In this document: one piece after another, positions 56,370 through 64,000 of the stretch
Numbering within the stretch: position 1 is the stretch's first letter
How the letters are laid out: each line of letters starts with the position of its first letter
Assembly: GCA_024239075.1 (NCBI GenBank)
Contig: JANBVI010000064.1
Span: 496,001-560,000 of the forward strand
DNA length: 64,000 nt
Reading direction: 5' to 3'
Source: Fischerella sp. CENA71
Lineage (GTDB): Bacteria > Cyanobacteriota > Cyanobacteriia > Cyanobacteriales > Nostocaceae
The notes under the pieces: model-generated
Database searches by the model: none
The model's input: only the letters and a program-made list of their open reading frames with translations
What the model was told of the DNA's origin: nothing
Made by a program: the position numbers and the translations under genes

Positions 56370-57371
56370 ATGAGGCTATGCCGTTATTCAATGACGCTGA
56401 GTATCTGTTTTACTTACCTGAGTTTGGCTTATGCTTACCCAAGTACAGCGACACAAAACTTTGAGAGATGCGGAAATGGGCTGTTTTGTGATCGGGAGAC
56501 TGTATTCACAAATCCCGCGATTTTTACCGAGACACACCTCGCTACTTCCCCAGCGCTCAAAGTGTCAGATTTGACCCCAAATTGGGGTCAAAATATTTTC
56601 GTCAGCCTCAACTCAGAATCTAGTACAAACAACAAGCAACCAAAGGAGCGCGATTTTCTCTGGTGGTTAGTAGTGGCGATCGCTATTTTCGGAAGTATTG
56701 GTGCATTATTATTTTTAATCAAATTCTTGGGTGGGAACAAAAAATTTACTGCTAATAAAAAAGATACCCCCTTGTTGGAAAGCTCAACTCAAACAGAATT
56801 CCCGCAAGAGACACCACCTTCACAAGAATTAAATACCACTCTACAAGTATCTACCACGTCACAATCTACAAAATTACTACCACCATCACCAACAGAAAGT
56901 ACTTCTCACCTAGCCAAAGTAAATATTGTTGAAGAATTAATTCAAGATTTAAGCAGTCCCGATCCCATCAAGCGACGCAAAGCGATTTGGAGTTTAGGTC
57001 AAAAAGGAGACTCGCGCGCTATTCAACCGTTAGTAGATTTAATGATCGATGCAGATTCACAACAGCGTAGTCTCATTTTGGCTGCTTTAGCAGAAATTGG
57101 GGTTAGCACACTTAAACCAATGAATAACGCTTTGGCGATCTCTCTACAAGATCAAAGCCCCCAAGTACGTCAAAATGCGATTCGTGATCTCACTCGTGTT
57201 TATGACATGATGGCTCAAATTAGTCAAATTTTATGTCACGCAGTGCAAGATTGTGATCCCGAAGTCCAAGCAACAGCCCGATATGCTTTGATACAAATGA
57301 ATCGTATTCGAGGTTTGCCCCCTGGCGATACTATATCGGATAATTCATTCGCCGCAAAAACAGAAAATTAA
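56370..57371 (+). CDS. HEAT-repeat protein with signal peptide and membrane helix
   Basis: 333 residues. N-terminal signal (LSICFTYLSLAYAYPSTA), a short exposed region, one membrane helix near 100-122 (LWWLVVAIAIFGSIGALLFLI), a Thr/Ser/Pro-rich linker, and HEAT-type repeats (residues 190-320; SPDPIKRRKAIWSLGQKGDSR, PLVDLMIDADSQQRS). HEAT repeats usually mediate protein contacts. Function unknown. Confidence 0.75.
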   Translation: MRLCRYSMTLSICFTYLSLAYAYPSTATQNFERCGNGLFCDRETVFTNPAIFTETHLATSPALKVSDLTPNWGQNIFVSLNSESSTNNKQPKERDFLWWLVVAIAIFGSIGALLFLIKFLGGNKKFTANKKDTPLLESSTQTEFPQETPPSQELNTTLQVSTTSQSTKLLPPSPTESTSHLAKVNIVEELIQDLSSPDPIKRRKAIWSLGQKGDSRAIQPLVDLMIDADSQQRSLILAALAEIGVSTLKPMNNALAISLQDQSPQVRQNAIRDLTRVYDMMAQISQILCHAVQDCDPEVQATARYALIQMNRIRGLPPGDTISDNSFAAKTEN

Positions 57372-57563
57372 AGGGACATCCATAAAGGATGCGCCTCTCA
57401 ATCTCCACAGGACACCATCCCCACCGTCTACAGGGATGGGGAATTCCGCACAATTAGTTAAAAAGCTGCTTGTTATTTATATTTCAGTTGATTGGCGATC
57501 GCGTTGCCAAGAGTATTCCGCTACAATCAAATCCTGTGAACTGTGCATAGGGAGAGACTAGGG

Positions 57564-58286
57564 TTGCCTACACTCGGCGTCAATATTGATCATATCGCCA
57601 CCATCCGGCAAGCGCGACGGACGGTGGAACCAGACCCCATCGCAGGGGCGGTACTGGCAGAACTAGGCGGTGCTGATGGGATTACCGCCCATTTGCGAGA
57701 AGACAGGCGACATATCCAAGAACGGGATGTGCGTTTATTGCGACAGACAGTCAGAACACATTTAAATTTGGAAATGGCTGCTACAGATGAAATGGTAGCG
57801 ATCGCTCTCGATATTAAACCAGACTATGTAACTTTAGTCCCCGAACGGCGGGAAGAAGTAACCACAGAAGGTGGATTAGATATCGCGGGTCAAATTGCTA
57901 GAATCGGAGAGGTTGTTGATAAACTACAAAGTGCTGATATTCCAGTGAGTTTGTTTATCGATGCCGAACCTGCACAAATTGAAGCTTCTGTCAAGGTACA
58001 GGCAAAATTTATTGAACTGCACACTGGACGGTATGCTGAAGCTAAAGACGAAAAAAGTCGCAAGCAGGAATTAGATGTGTTAGCAGCCGGGTGCGAGCAA
58101 GCGATGAAAGCCGGATTACGAATCAACGCCGGTCATGGACTCACATACTGGAACGTCTACCCCGTTGCTTGTCTTCCTGGTATGGAAGAACTTAACATAG
58201 GTCATACTATCATCAGTCGGGCTGTGTTAGTAGGCATGGAAAGAGCAGTCCAGGAGATGAAATTAGCTATGCGTGGGAAATTTTAA
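57564..58286 (+). CDS. pdxJ: Pyridoxine 5'-phosphate synthase
   Basis: Condenses 1-deoxyxylulose 5-phosphate with an aminoacetone phosphate to form the pyridoxine ring. 240 residues from TTG 57564 ([18 protein letters not shown]), chosen because GGGAGAG lies 7-13 bp upstream and the family starts with PTLGVNIDH. The GTG at 57543 would add seven residues. [19 protein letters not shown] and [14 protein letters not shown] are further signatures. With pdxH at 4.7 kb both ends of B6 synthesis are present. Confidence 0.95.
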   Translation: MPTLGVNIDHIATIRQARRTVEPDPIAGAVLAELGGADGITAHLREDRRHIQERDVRLLRQTVRTHLNLEMAATDEMVAIALDIKPDYVTLVPERREEVTTEGGLDIAGQIARIGEVVDKLQSADIPVSLFIDAEPAQIEASVKVQAKFIELHTGRYAEAKDEKSRKQELDVLAAGCEQAMKAGLRINAGHGLTYWNVYPVACLPGMEELNIGHTIISRAVLVGMERAVQEMKLAMRGKF

Positions 58287-58629
58287 AGTGATCGGGGATC
58301 GGGGACAAGGAAGACAAGGGGGACAAGGAAGACAAGGATACTGTTGGCGAATGTACTACATATTTGTAAATATAAGTATTACGTGAGAGCAAACCTTCAA
58401 TTTATCGTTGCAACTTTTAATTGTAATACCTTTGTTTATGCATTTGTAACACTTTCGCCAACAGTATCAGACAAGGGGGACAAGGGGAAAATAAACACCA
58501 ATCCCCAACCCCCGACCCCCAATCCCCTTTCCCCTTTCCCCGATCCCTAAAACGGAAAATCTCTGCGAAATCTAGAAATTTATTGGTCATTACGGATACT
58601 ACAAGTTAAATCTGAAACCAAAAAATTCT
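58287..58629. other. Gap with a MITE-like element and short repeats
   Basis: The MITE-like element is at 58338-58467. GACAAGG-type repeats lie on both sides, and CCCCAAT-type repeats at about 58500-58550. Confidence 0.6.
58338..58467. mobile_element. MITE-like element, ~130 bp, TA target
   Basis: Perfect 14-bp terminal inverted repeats ATACTGTTGGCGAA / TTCGCCAACAGTAT, with partial pairing continuing for about 12 bp. Inside is AT-rich, non-coding DNA. TA at both ends would be the target duplication of an IS630/Tc1-type transposase. No transposase gene is inside, so it would need a helper. Confidence 0.7.
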
Positions 58630-59349
58630 ATGAGCGCACAAAAATCTCAAGACCTACCACTTTGGGTACAAGACCGGGATGAAGTCATTGCCCAAAGTAA
58701 AGATGCTCAATGGCGTTACGGTGTCCCTCCTGATTATTCAGAATCAAAAGCAGGTCTTGCTGAGGAGAGCAAATGCTGTCATTTAGAAGGTTCTCTAGAA
58801 GCGATCGTACAAAATTTGGTGAGAACCTTTGAAATGGAGGTATCTTTTAAAAGCAATCCCCAACAGTGGTTATCAGTTGTACAAGACAAATTTCGCATGA
58901 GTAGTAACGGCGGCTCGCTCTACACTGCTGAAGATGTATATGCTTTTGGAACTTACAATGTATTTATTGGTGATGTAGAAAATTATAAAGCTTCTGAGGA
59001 AACCTTTGAATCTTCAGGTAAGCTTTTTCGGACTGCGTTTCCCAAAGGATTTTTGTGGGAAGTACTGGAGGTTTATTCAGGCCCACCCAACGTTACATTC
59101 AAGTGGCGACATTGGGGAACATTTAATGGGCCATATAAAGACTATGCACCCACAGGACAGACGGTGGAAATAGTTGGGATGAGTCTGGCTCGTGTTACAG
59201 ATGATTTGAAAATTCTTGCTGTTGAGCATTATTTTGACAATAGCGAATTTTTAAACAAGCTCACAAGTGGCAAAAAACAGGCCAAGGATCAACAACCAGG
59301 CAATGCTTGTCCTTTTGGATCGTGGTTAAAAAGATTAAAACTGAGATAA
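58630..59349 (+). CDS. SnoaL-like (NTF2-like fold) family protein
   Basis: 239 residues. The core (FEMEVSFKSNPQQWLSVV and FKWRHWGTFNGPYKDYAPTGQTVEIVG) fits a SnoaL/NTF2-like cup fold with WRHWG and GQTVEI features. The C-terminal tail is basic. Function unknown; the family includes cyclases and plant pathogen-related-like proteins. Followed by a hairpin and then ycf54. Confidence 0.7.
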   Translation: MSAQKSQDLPLWVQDRDEVIAQSKDAQWRYGVPPDYSESKAGLAEESKCCHLEGSLEAIVQNLVRTFEMEVSFKSNPQQWLSVVQDKFRMSSNGGSLYTAEDVYAFGTYNVFIGDVENYKASEETFESSGKLFRTAFPKGFLWEVLEVYSGPPNVTFKWRHWGTFNGPYKDYAPTGQTVEIVGMSLARVTDDLKILAVEHYFDNSEFLNKLTSGKKQAKDQQPGNACPFGSWLKRLKLR

Positions 59350-59357
59350 TTTGTCAA

Positions 59358-59382
59358 GGACATAGTAGATAATACTATGTCC
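59358..59382 (+). terminator. Hairpin after the SnoaL-like gene
   Basis: 10-bp perfect stem GGACATAGTA / TACTATGTCC with a 5-nt loop, 9 bp after the stop. Confidence 0.75.
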
Positions 59383-59412
59383 CCACTTTAATTTATTTAG
59401 CAAAGAACGAAA

Positions 59413-59742
59413 ATGAAAACATACTATTACGTTTTGGCAAGTCAACGCTTTCTATTAGAAGAAGAACCAATGGAAGAAGTGTTGCGAGAACGTACCCGTC
59501 ACTATCACGAACAAGAAAAAGAAATAGATTTTTGGGTAGTGAAACAACCTGCTTTTCTGGAAGCACCCCAAATGGCACAAGTTAAGGCAAAATGTCCGCA
59601 ACCAGCAGTAGCAATTATTTCTACGAATCCCCAATTTATTACTTGGCTGAAACTGCGATTAGAATACGTAATCACAGGCGAATTTCAAGCTCCTTCTGAA
59701 AGTATCGCAGATCCTCTGGCATCGCTTGCCACTGTGTCGTAA
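59413..59742 (+). CDS. ycf54: Ycf54 homologue, Mg-protoporphyrin IX monomethyl ester cyclase partner
   Basis: 109 residues. Begins KTYYYVLASQRFLLEEEPMEEVLRER, with HYHEQEKEIDFWVVKQPAFLE in the middle and AIISTNPQFITWLKLRLEYV near the end. This is the DUF2488/Ycf54 family. Ycf54 is needed to stabilise the oxygen-dependent cyclase (AcsF/ChlE) in chlorophyll synthesis. A strong marker that the host is a cyanobacterium. Confidence 0.95.
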   Translation: MKTYYYVLASQRFLLEEEPMEEVLRERTRHYHEQEKEIDFWVVKQPAFLEAPQMAQVKAKCPQPAVAIISTNPQFITWLKLRLEYVITGEFQAPSESIADPLASLATVS

Positions 59743-59864
59743 TTGGTCATGGGGCATTGGGCATGGGGCATTGGGCATTGGAAGAGACTTGTCAAATAAT
59801 TCTCCCACACTCCCTGCTCTGTGCTCGCTGCTCGCTGCTCCCTATTCCCCGTTTCCTTATATTT

Positions 59865-60536
59865 ATGTATAAATTTTATAATTTAGCAAATATTTTAGTA
59901 AGTAATTTCACGCTAGCGATCGCTTCTGTTGCTTCCTTCGCCTCTTTGATCGCTGTGATGAATACTGCTTTTGCCCAAGAAAAAAATATTCCCGTTTGTC
60001 AGTCTCCCAAACCCGGTGAATATGTGTTACTGGTGATCAGTCCAACTACAGATAGTCGAAATCAATTGCGTCGCGCTTTACCGCCTGAGCTTAAGAGTAC
60101 AACGTGTAAATATCTTAACGATACAGTTACTAGAATCGGTGGATTTACTAAAATTGATGATGCTAACCGTTGGGCTAGGTATGTTAATAGTATTGCGGGT
60201 TTGTCGGCTATTATCACCACTCGACCAGCACAGGTAGCAGCAGCACCGACTCAAACACTAAGCTTTCAACCTCAACGTTTGGGAAATGGTTTTGCTGTGT
60301 TAGTAGATTATTTCAACCGTCCAGAACTGGCAAATCAAGTGAAGCAAGCAGTGGGGGGTGATGTGGGTTTTGCAGCTTATGGGCAACGCCATTACTTGCT
60401 AGCGACTTATACAACTAATCAGAAAGACGCATACAGTATATTAAAGAAGCTTTCAGAACGAGGTTTTTTTGCAGTGATTGTTGATAGTAGTAAGGTAACG
60501 CTGTTGCGATCGGCAGTGAGCATACCACAAAATTAA
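59865..60536 (+). CDS. Exported protein, SPOR-like architecture
   Basis: 223 residues from ATG 59865 (MYKFYNLANILVSN); the longer frame from 59757 begins in repeats. A signal-like segment (TLAIASVASFASLIAVMNTAFA) is followed by two similar alpha/beta segments (PGEYVLLVISPTTDSRNQLRR and NGFAVLVDYFNRPELANQVK), reminiscent of SPOR-type repeats. Function unknown. Confidence 0.65.
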   Translation: MYKFYNLANILVSNFTLAIASVASFASLIAVMNTAFAQEKNIPVCQSPKPGEYVLLVISPTTDSRNQLRRALPPELKSTTCKYLNDTVTRIGGFTKIDDANRWARYVNSIAGLSAIITTRPAQVAAAPTQTLSFQPQRLGNGFAVLVDYFNRPELANQVKQAVGGDVGFAAYGQRHYLLATYTTNQKDAYSILKKLSERGFFAVIVDSSKVTLLRSAVSIPQN

Positions 60537-60671
60537 GTTGGTCACTCGATTTTGGATTTTGGATTTTAGATTAACTTCAGATTTTCATTTTAATCCAAAA
60601 TCTAAAATCTAAAATCTAAAATTGTTCGGTCAACAATCACTAACTACTAACCCCTAACCAACAACAAATTT

Positions 60672-61130
60672 TTAATTATAGGCATAACTAGCTAAACAAG
60701 AGATGGTGATACCTAATGCCGAGCCAGCTATCACCTGAAATGGTGTGTGTCCCAGCAATTCCTTGAGGCGATCGCCTGTAAATTCTGGGTGTTCGTGAAA
60801 CAATTCGTCAATCATTTGATTGAGAATGCGAGCTTGTTTGCCAGCAGCTTGACGGACTCCAGCTGCATCATACATGACAATAATCGCAAAAACTGTGGCT
60901 AGGGCAAATTCAGCAGAAGCCCAGCCATGAGTTTGCCCGACACCAACTGCTAAAGCCGTCACTAAAGCTGAATGAGCGCTGGGCATTCCTCCGGTTGTGA
61001 CTAGAACACTCACATTTAATTTTCGATTTTTGACTAGTTCAATGATGAGCTTCAAAGCTTGAGCCATCAAACAAGCGAATAGAGCAACCACCAGCACCCG
61101 GTTGTCTAAAATATTGCCTATATCGTGCAT
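60672..61130 (-). CDS. Divergent PAP2 family protein (DUF212)
   Basis: 152 residues with TM-rich pattern and VTTGGMPSAHSALVTALAVG, the PAP2-type histidine signature, and YDAAGVRQAAGKQARILNQM. FQVIAGSALGI near the end is typical of the DUF212 family. Phosphatase activity is plausible but not shown. ATG 61130. Confidence 0.88.
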   Translation of the reverse strand: MHDIGNILDNRVLVVALFACLMAQALKLIIELVKNRKLNVSVLVTTGGMPSAHSALVTALAVGVGQTHGWASAEFALATVFAIIVMYDAAGVRQAAGKQARILNQMIDELFHEHPEFTGDRLKELLGHTPFQVIAGSALGITISCLASYAYN

Positions 61131-61511
61131 GGTATTTTGGTCAGGTTAATAACAATGAGCAGCAGTTGTGTGTTTGTGTATGAGTAAGTAATAGATGCAA
61201 CCAAAAATCTCCAATTAACTCAGTGCTGTACAGCAGAAATCAGTGTAGAGGCGTAGCGGTGAGACAGTGGGGTCTACCCTTCAAGAAGCCGCTTGCGCGT
61301 CTATGAGAGTTTCCCCCACGTAGACGCGTAAGCAGCTTCAAGGTAGAGTGCGACTGCGTAGACGCCCTTTGGTGGCTTCTCGCAAGAGGACCCGTTCGTC
61401 GTTGCATTAGCTTCCCGCAGGGTAGACGTTCCCGGAGGGTAGGGCTTGCCACAGGCTACAGTCAACCAATAGTAAGTAACTGATAACTGATAACTGATGA
61501 TTAATAACACC
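61131..61511. other. Gap with interspersed TAGACGCG-type palindromic repeats
   Basis: From about 61240 to 61470 several segments of the types TAGACGCGTAAGC, GAAGCCGCTTGCGCGTCTA and CCCGCAGGGTAGACG occur. They contain many partial palindromes and match repeats elsewhere in the window (14890-14920, 18810-18830, 63890-63920). No gene. Confidence 0.65.
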
Positions 61512-62438
61512 TTAGTGACTGCGACTGGTGATAAAATGAGCTAGTGCCACTAATGGTTCTGCTGCTTTCCCAAACGGTTCTAATTCTGCACAAGCAGATT
61601 CAATGAGCTGTTGGGCTTGTTTTTGAGATTTTTCAATTCCCCAGAGGCTTGGATAAGTTACTTTCTTGGCTTTTTGATCCTTACCGACACTTTTTCCTAG
61701 CTGTTCTGGTGTAGAGGTGATATCTAAGATGTCATCAATAATCTGAAAAGCTAGTCCAATATTCTTGGCATATCGAGAGAGTCTTTGTACATTGTCTTCC
61801 GATGTTCCTGCCAAAATTCCACCACAAACTACACTTGCTTCTAAAAGTGCGCCTGTTTTGTGGTTGTGAATAAAATTGAGTGTTTCGGGAGAAATATCCG
61901 ATTTTCCTTCTGATTCTAGATCAAGTACCTGACCACCCACCAAACCAGTAGCTCCGACTGCACGCCCTAGAACAGCAATGACTCGTAATACTCGCTCTGC
62001 TGGCACATTTTTGGTGTTTACTGCTACATATTCAAAAGAATAAGCTAACAAGCCGTCTCCAGCCAAAACTGCGATATCTTCGCCGTATACCTTATGATTT
62101 GTGGGTTTTCCACGACGATAATCATCATTATCCATGGCTGGCAAATCATCGTGAATCAAAGACATGGTATGAATCATCTCCAGCGCACACGCAGTTGGCA
62201 TAGCCATAGAGATTTTGCCACCAGTCATTTCACAGGTTGCAAGGCAAATAATCGGACGCAGGCGCTTACCTCCAGCTAAAAGAGAGTAGCGCATTGCTTC
62301 ATAAATCTTTTCGGGATAACTCACGGTAATAGCCTGTTCCAAAGCTACTTCACATAGCTTTTGTCTTTCTTTTAAATAGGTAATGAGGTCAAAATTGGCT
62401 TTTTCTGGAGTTAGTTTCAGGTTATCCGTTGTTACCAT
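61512..62438 (-). CDS. crtE: Geranylgeranyl diphosphate synthase (polyprenyl synthase)
   Basis: Chain elongation of prenyl diphosphates for carotenoid, chlorophyll and quinone tails. 308 residues. First Asp-rich motif [19 protein letters not shown]; second [11 protein letters not shown]. Upstream, [19 protein letters not shown] is the family signature. No chaperone or other isoprenoid gene is adjacent. ATG 62438. Confidence 0.93.
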   Translation of the reverse strand: MVTTDNLKLTPEKANFDLITYLKERQKLCEVALEQAITVSYPEKIYEAMRYSLLAGGKRLRPIICLATCEMTGGKISMAMPTACALEMIHTMSLIHDDLPAMDNDDYRRGKPTNHKVYGEDIAVLAGDGLLAYSFEYVAVNTKNVPAERVLRVIAVLGRAVGATGLVGGQVLDLESEGKSDISPETLNFIHNHKTGALLEASVVCGGILAGTSEDNVQRLSRYAKNIGLAFQIIDDILDITSTPEQLGKSVGKDQKAKKVTYPSLWGIEKSQKQAQQLIESACAELEPFGKAAEPLVALAHFITSRSH

Positions 62439-62732
62439 CCTTGATTTCCTTAAATTTCTGTTATTTAAGTAACAATTTTAAGGGAAAGAGTCATCAGTCA
62501 ATAGTCAATAGTCGATGGTCAATGGTCAATAGTTTTTCACAAATGACAATGGACAAATGACAATGAGCAATAATTACTCTTTACTCTCAGGACTTACGCA
62601 AAAATCGCCAAAAAGCTTTACTTGTTGAACCGCCCTTCGGGTTCAGCAGTTCCTCATCGGGGAAACCCCTAAGATTGGACTGCTTCACCAAGACGCCAAG
62701 GGCGCCAAGGATTCGTAGAGTGTGCGTAAGTC
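62439..62732. other. Gap largely filled by an inverted-repeat element
   Basis: Short AATGACAA-type repeats at about 62520-62570 and the MITE-like element at 62589-62734. No gene. Confidence 0.6.
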
Positions 62733-62734
62733 CT
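62589..62734. mobile_element. MITE-like element at the folD stop codon
   Basis: Perfect 12-bp terminal inverted repeats AGGACTTACGCA / TGCGTAAGTCCT enclose about 122 bp with a GAACC/GGTTC hairpin and repeated CGCCAAG. The right end supplies two of the three bases of the folD stop (complement of CTA at 62733-62735). It holds no transposase gene. Confidence 0.7.
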
Positions 62735-63611
62735 AACTCTTTAAGCGTTCGCTATAGCTATCCACCGTATTTTGCAATAACATGGCGACAGTCATAGGGC
62801 CAACACCGCCAGGAACTGGGGTGAGGAACTCTACCACATTTGCAACTGATTCAAAGTGGACATCGCCGACTAGGCGACTATTACCACTGGGATCGGTGAT
62901 ACGATTTATCCCCACATCTACCACAACCGCGCCTGGTTTAACCATCTGGGCCGTAATTAGTTCTGGACGGCCAACAGCTGCTATTAAAATATCAGCGTTT
63001 TTAGTTATGGCTGCGAGATCCTGCGATCGCGAATGGGCAATTGTCACCGTCGCATCAGCCTCTAAGAGCATCAATGCCAATGGTTTACCCACCAGAATAC
63101 TACGCCCTACGACTACTGCTTGTTTAGAGCGCAAGGAAATTTCATATTCCTGCAATAGGCGCATAACTCCAGCTGGAGTACAACTGCGTAAACCGGGTTC
63201 ACCCCGCAATAGCTTTCCCATATTTACTGGGTGCAATCCATCAGCATCTTTACTGGGATCTATTTGGTGTAATAGGGAAATAGCATCTAGATGACTCGGT
63301 AGGGGCAGCTGTACGAGAATACCATCCACTCGTTCATCTTGATTCAGGTTGTGAATCACTTCTTCAAGTTCAGCTTGAGTGGTTTGTGTGGGAAAATGCT
63401 TTCCAAAAGAGGCCAGGCCAATTTTCGCACAGGCTTTTTCTTTACCGCGCACATAAGCAGCTGAGGCTGGGTTATCGCCTACCATTAGCACTGCTAAACC
63501 GGGCGGTCGTCCCATTTGGGGTTGTAATCTGGTAATAGTAGCAGCTAATTCTTGTTGAATTTTTGTCGCTAGGGCTTTACCATCAAGCAGTTTTGCAGTG
63601 TTTGTTTCCAT
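62733..63611 (-). CDS. folD: Methylenetetrahydrofolate dehydrogenase/cyclohydrolase
   Basis: Bifunctional enzyme of one-carbon metabolism. 292 residues from ATG 63611 ([14 protein letters not shown]); a TTG at 63617 adds two. [18 protein letters not shown] holds the catalytic Tyr/Lys pair region, [16 protein letters not shown] and [15 protein letters not shown] (dinucleotide binding) are clear, and [16 protein letters not shown] ends the core. The stop codon lies in the terminal repeat of a MITE-like element. Confidence 0.95.
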   Translation of the reverse strand: METNTAKLLDGKALATKIQQELAATITRLQPQMGRPPGLAVLMVGDNPASAAYVRGKEKACAKIGLASFGKHFPTQTTQAELEEVIHNLNQDERVDGILVQLPLPSHLDAISLLHQIDPSKDADGLHPVNMGKLLRGEPGLRSCTPAGVMRLLQEYEISLRSKQAVVVGRSILVGKPLALMLLEADATVTIAHSRSQDLAAITKNADILIAAVGRPELITAQMVKPGAVVVDVGINRITDPSGNSRLVGDVHFESVANVVEFLTPVPGGVGPMTVAMLLQNTVDSYSERLKS

Positions 63612-63665
63612 TACCAATTACCCATTACCAATTACCCATTACCAAATTACCCATTAACCATTTTC
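63605..63665. repeat. ACCCATT/ACCAATT short tandem repeat before folD
   Basis: About seven units of the type ATTACCA/ATTACCC overlapping the folD start region. Confidence 0.75.
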
Positions 63666-63792
63666 TCAGATTGCTTGCTTGAATTGAGAGTGTATTTTTG
63701 GCAGTAAGAGCATAGACTAAGTGGGAACTGATTGATTGTAAATAGCGACGAACCAACCATTGATGCCAAAATTCTCTCCCAGGGTATCTTTT

Positions 63793-64000
63793 ATGCTACA
63801 GGCACAAGAATTTTACACCAATTTGAAAAAAGAATGTGACAGATGGATTGACAGAACTCATATCTACAAGGCGATTCCCAATCCAAAATCTATAGACGCT
63901 TCTGCGGCTTCCCACAGGGTAATCCAAAATCCAAAATCGTATTACCTTCCTTTCACCGTTTTCCATTTGGGATTGACTTATTTTCTCATGGCAGGATTAA
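63793..64000 (+). CDS. Open reading frame running off the window end (possible partial gene)
   Basis: ATG at 63793, AGGG about 8 bp upstream; MLQAQEFYTNLKKECDRWID and later LPFTVFHLGLTYFLMAGL are open to the last base. The middle (IPNPKSIDASAA and IQNPKSYYLP) is read from AATCCAAAATC and TAGACGC repeats. It may be a gene with an in-frame repeat or a chance ORF; the sequence past the window is needed. Confidence 0.35.
   Translation, partial: MLQAQEFYTNLKKECDRWIDRTHIYKAIPNPKSIDASAASHRVIQNPKSYYLPFTVFHLGLTYFLMAGL

Overview
The window reads as chromosomal DNA of a filamentous, probably heterocyst-forming (Nostocales-type) cyanobacterium. The evidence is the very frequent GCGATCGC (HIP1-like) octamer inside and between genes, abundant 7-bp short tandem repeats (CCAATCC, TCAATGG and TTGGTTG types) in nearly every intergenic gap, and cyanobacterial marker genes: a Ycf54 homologue, a fused panC-cmk, a PatA-like regulator, DUF3110, DUF1822 and DUF928 proteins, and a TPR-CHAT protein. 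I saw no rRNA, tRNA, CRISPR array, intact transposase gene or prophage.

Layout. 1-11.3 kb: the 3' end of speA, a nucleotidyl-sugar transferase, scpA, several membrane proteins (AI-2E family, TerC, DedA, ABC-2 permease, MarC), pdxH, and a 21-bp minisatellite of about 11 units. 11.5-20.5 kb: a same-strand run encoding TPR-CHAT, DUF1822, CHAT-CHASE2 and DUF928 proteins, with an MscS channel upstream. This is the best candidate for a poorly described system, combining two caspase-like proteases with a membrane sensor and exported partners. 20.6-24.3 kb: a DUF6544-like protein, a His/Trp/Asp-repeat peptide, an HD hydrolase whose 3' end abuts a broken class D beta-lactamase, and prs. 24.9-28.9 kb: a Ser/Thr kinase, bioD and an M20 amidohydrolase. 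29.1-32.4 kb: a Crp/Fnr regulator, a perfect FNR-type palindrome, a COQ4-family protein, an SDR, a pterin dehydratase and a RelE/ParE-like small ORF. 32.4-45.7 kb: ilvH, mobA, a YyaL-type protein, clpP, an RNB-family protein whose catalytic Asp cluster looks degenerate, ubiX, DUF3110 and murQ. 46-64 kb: a PatA-like protein with a degenerate receiver domain, panC-cmk, rlpA, glsA, a fused peptide ABC ATPase, pdxJ, a SnoaL-like gene, ycf54, a DUF212 phosphatase-like protein, crtE and folD.

Most genes are single housekeeping units with gaps of 100-1000 bp, and I see few tight operons. A second theme is repeat invasion. A repeat of about 128 bp occurs upstream of ubiX and again, inverted and in frame, inside the linker of the peptide ABC ATPase. 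Short AATCCAAAATC repeats lie in frame inside the M20 hydrolase and form the end of bioD. Two MITE-like elements with inverted ends were found, one of which completes the folD stop codon. All function assignments come from reading the translated sequences by eye; no database search was run.
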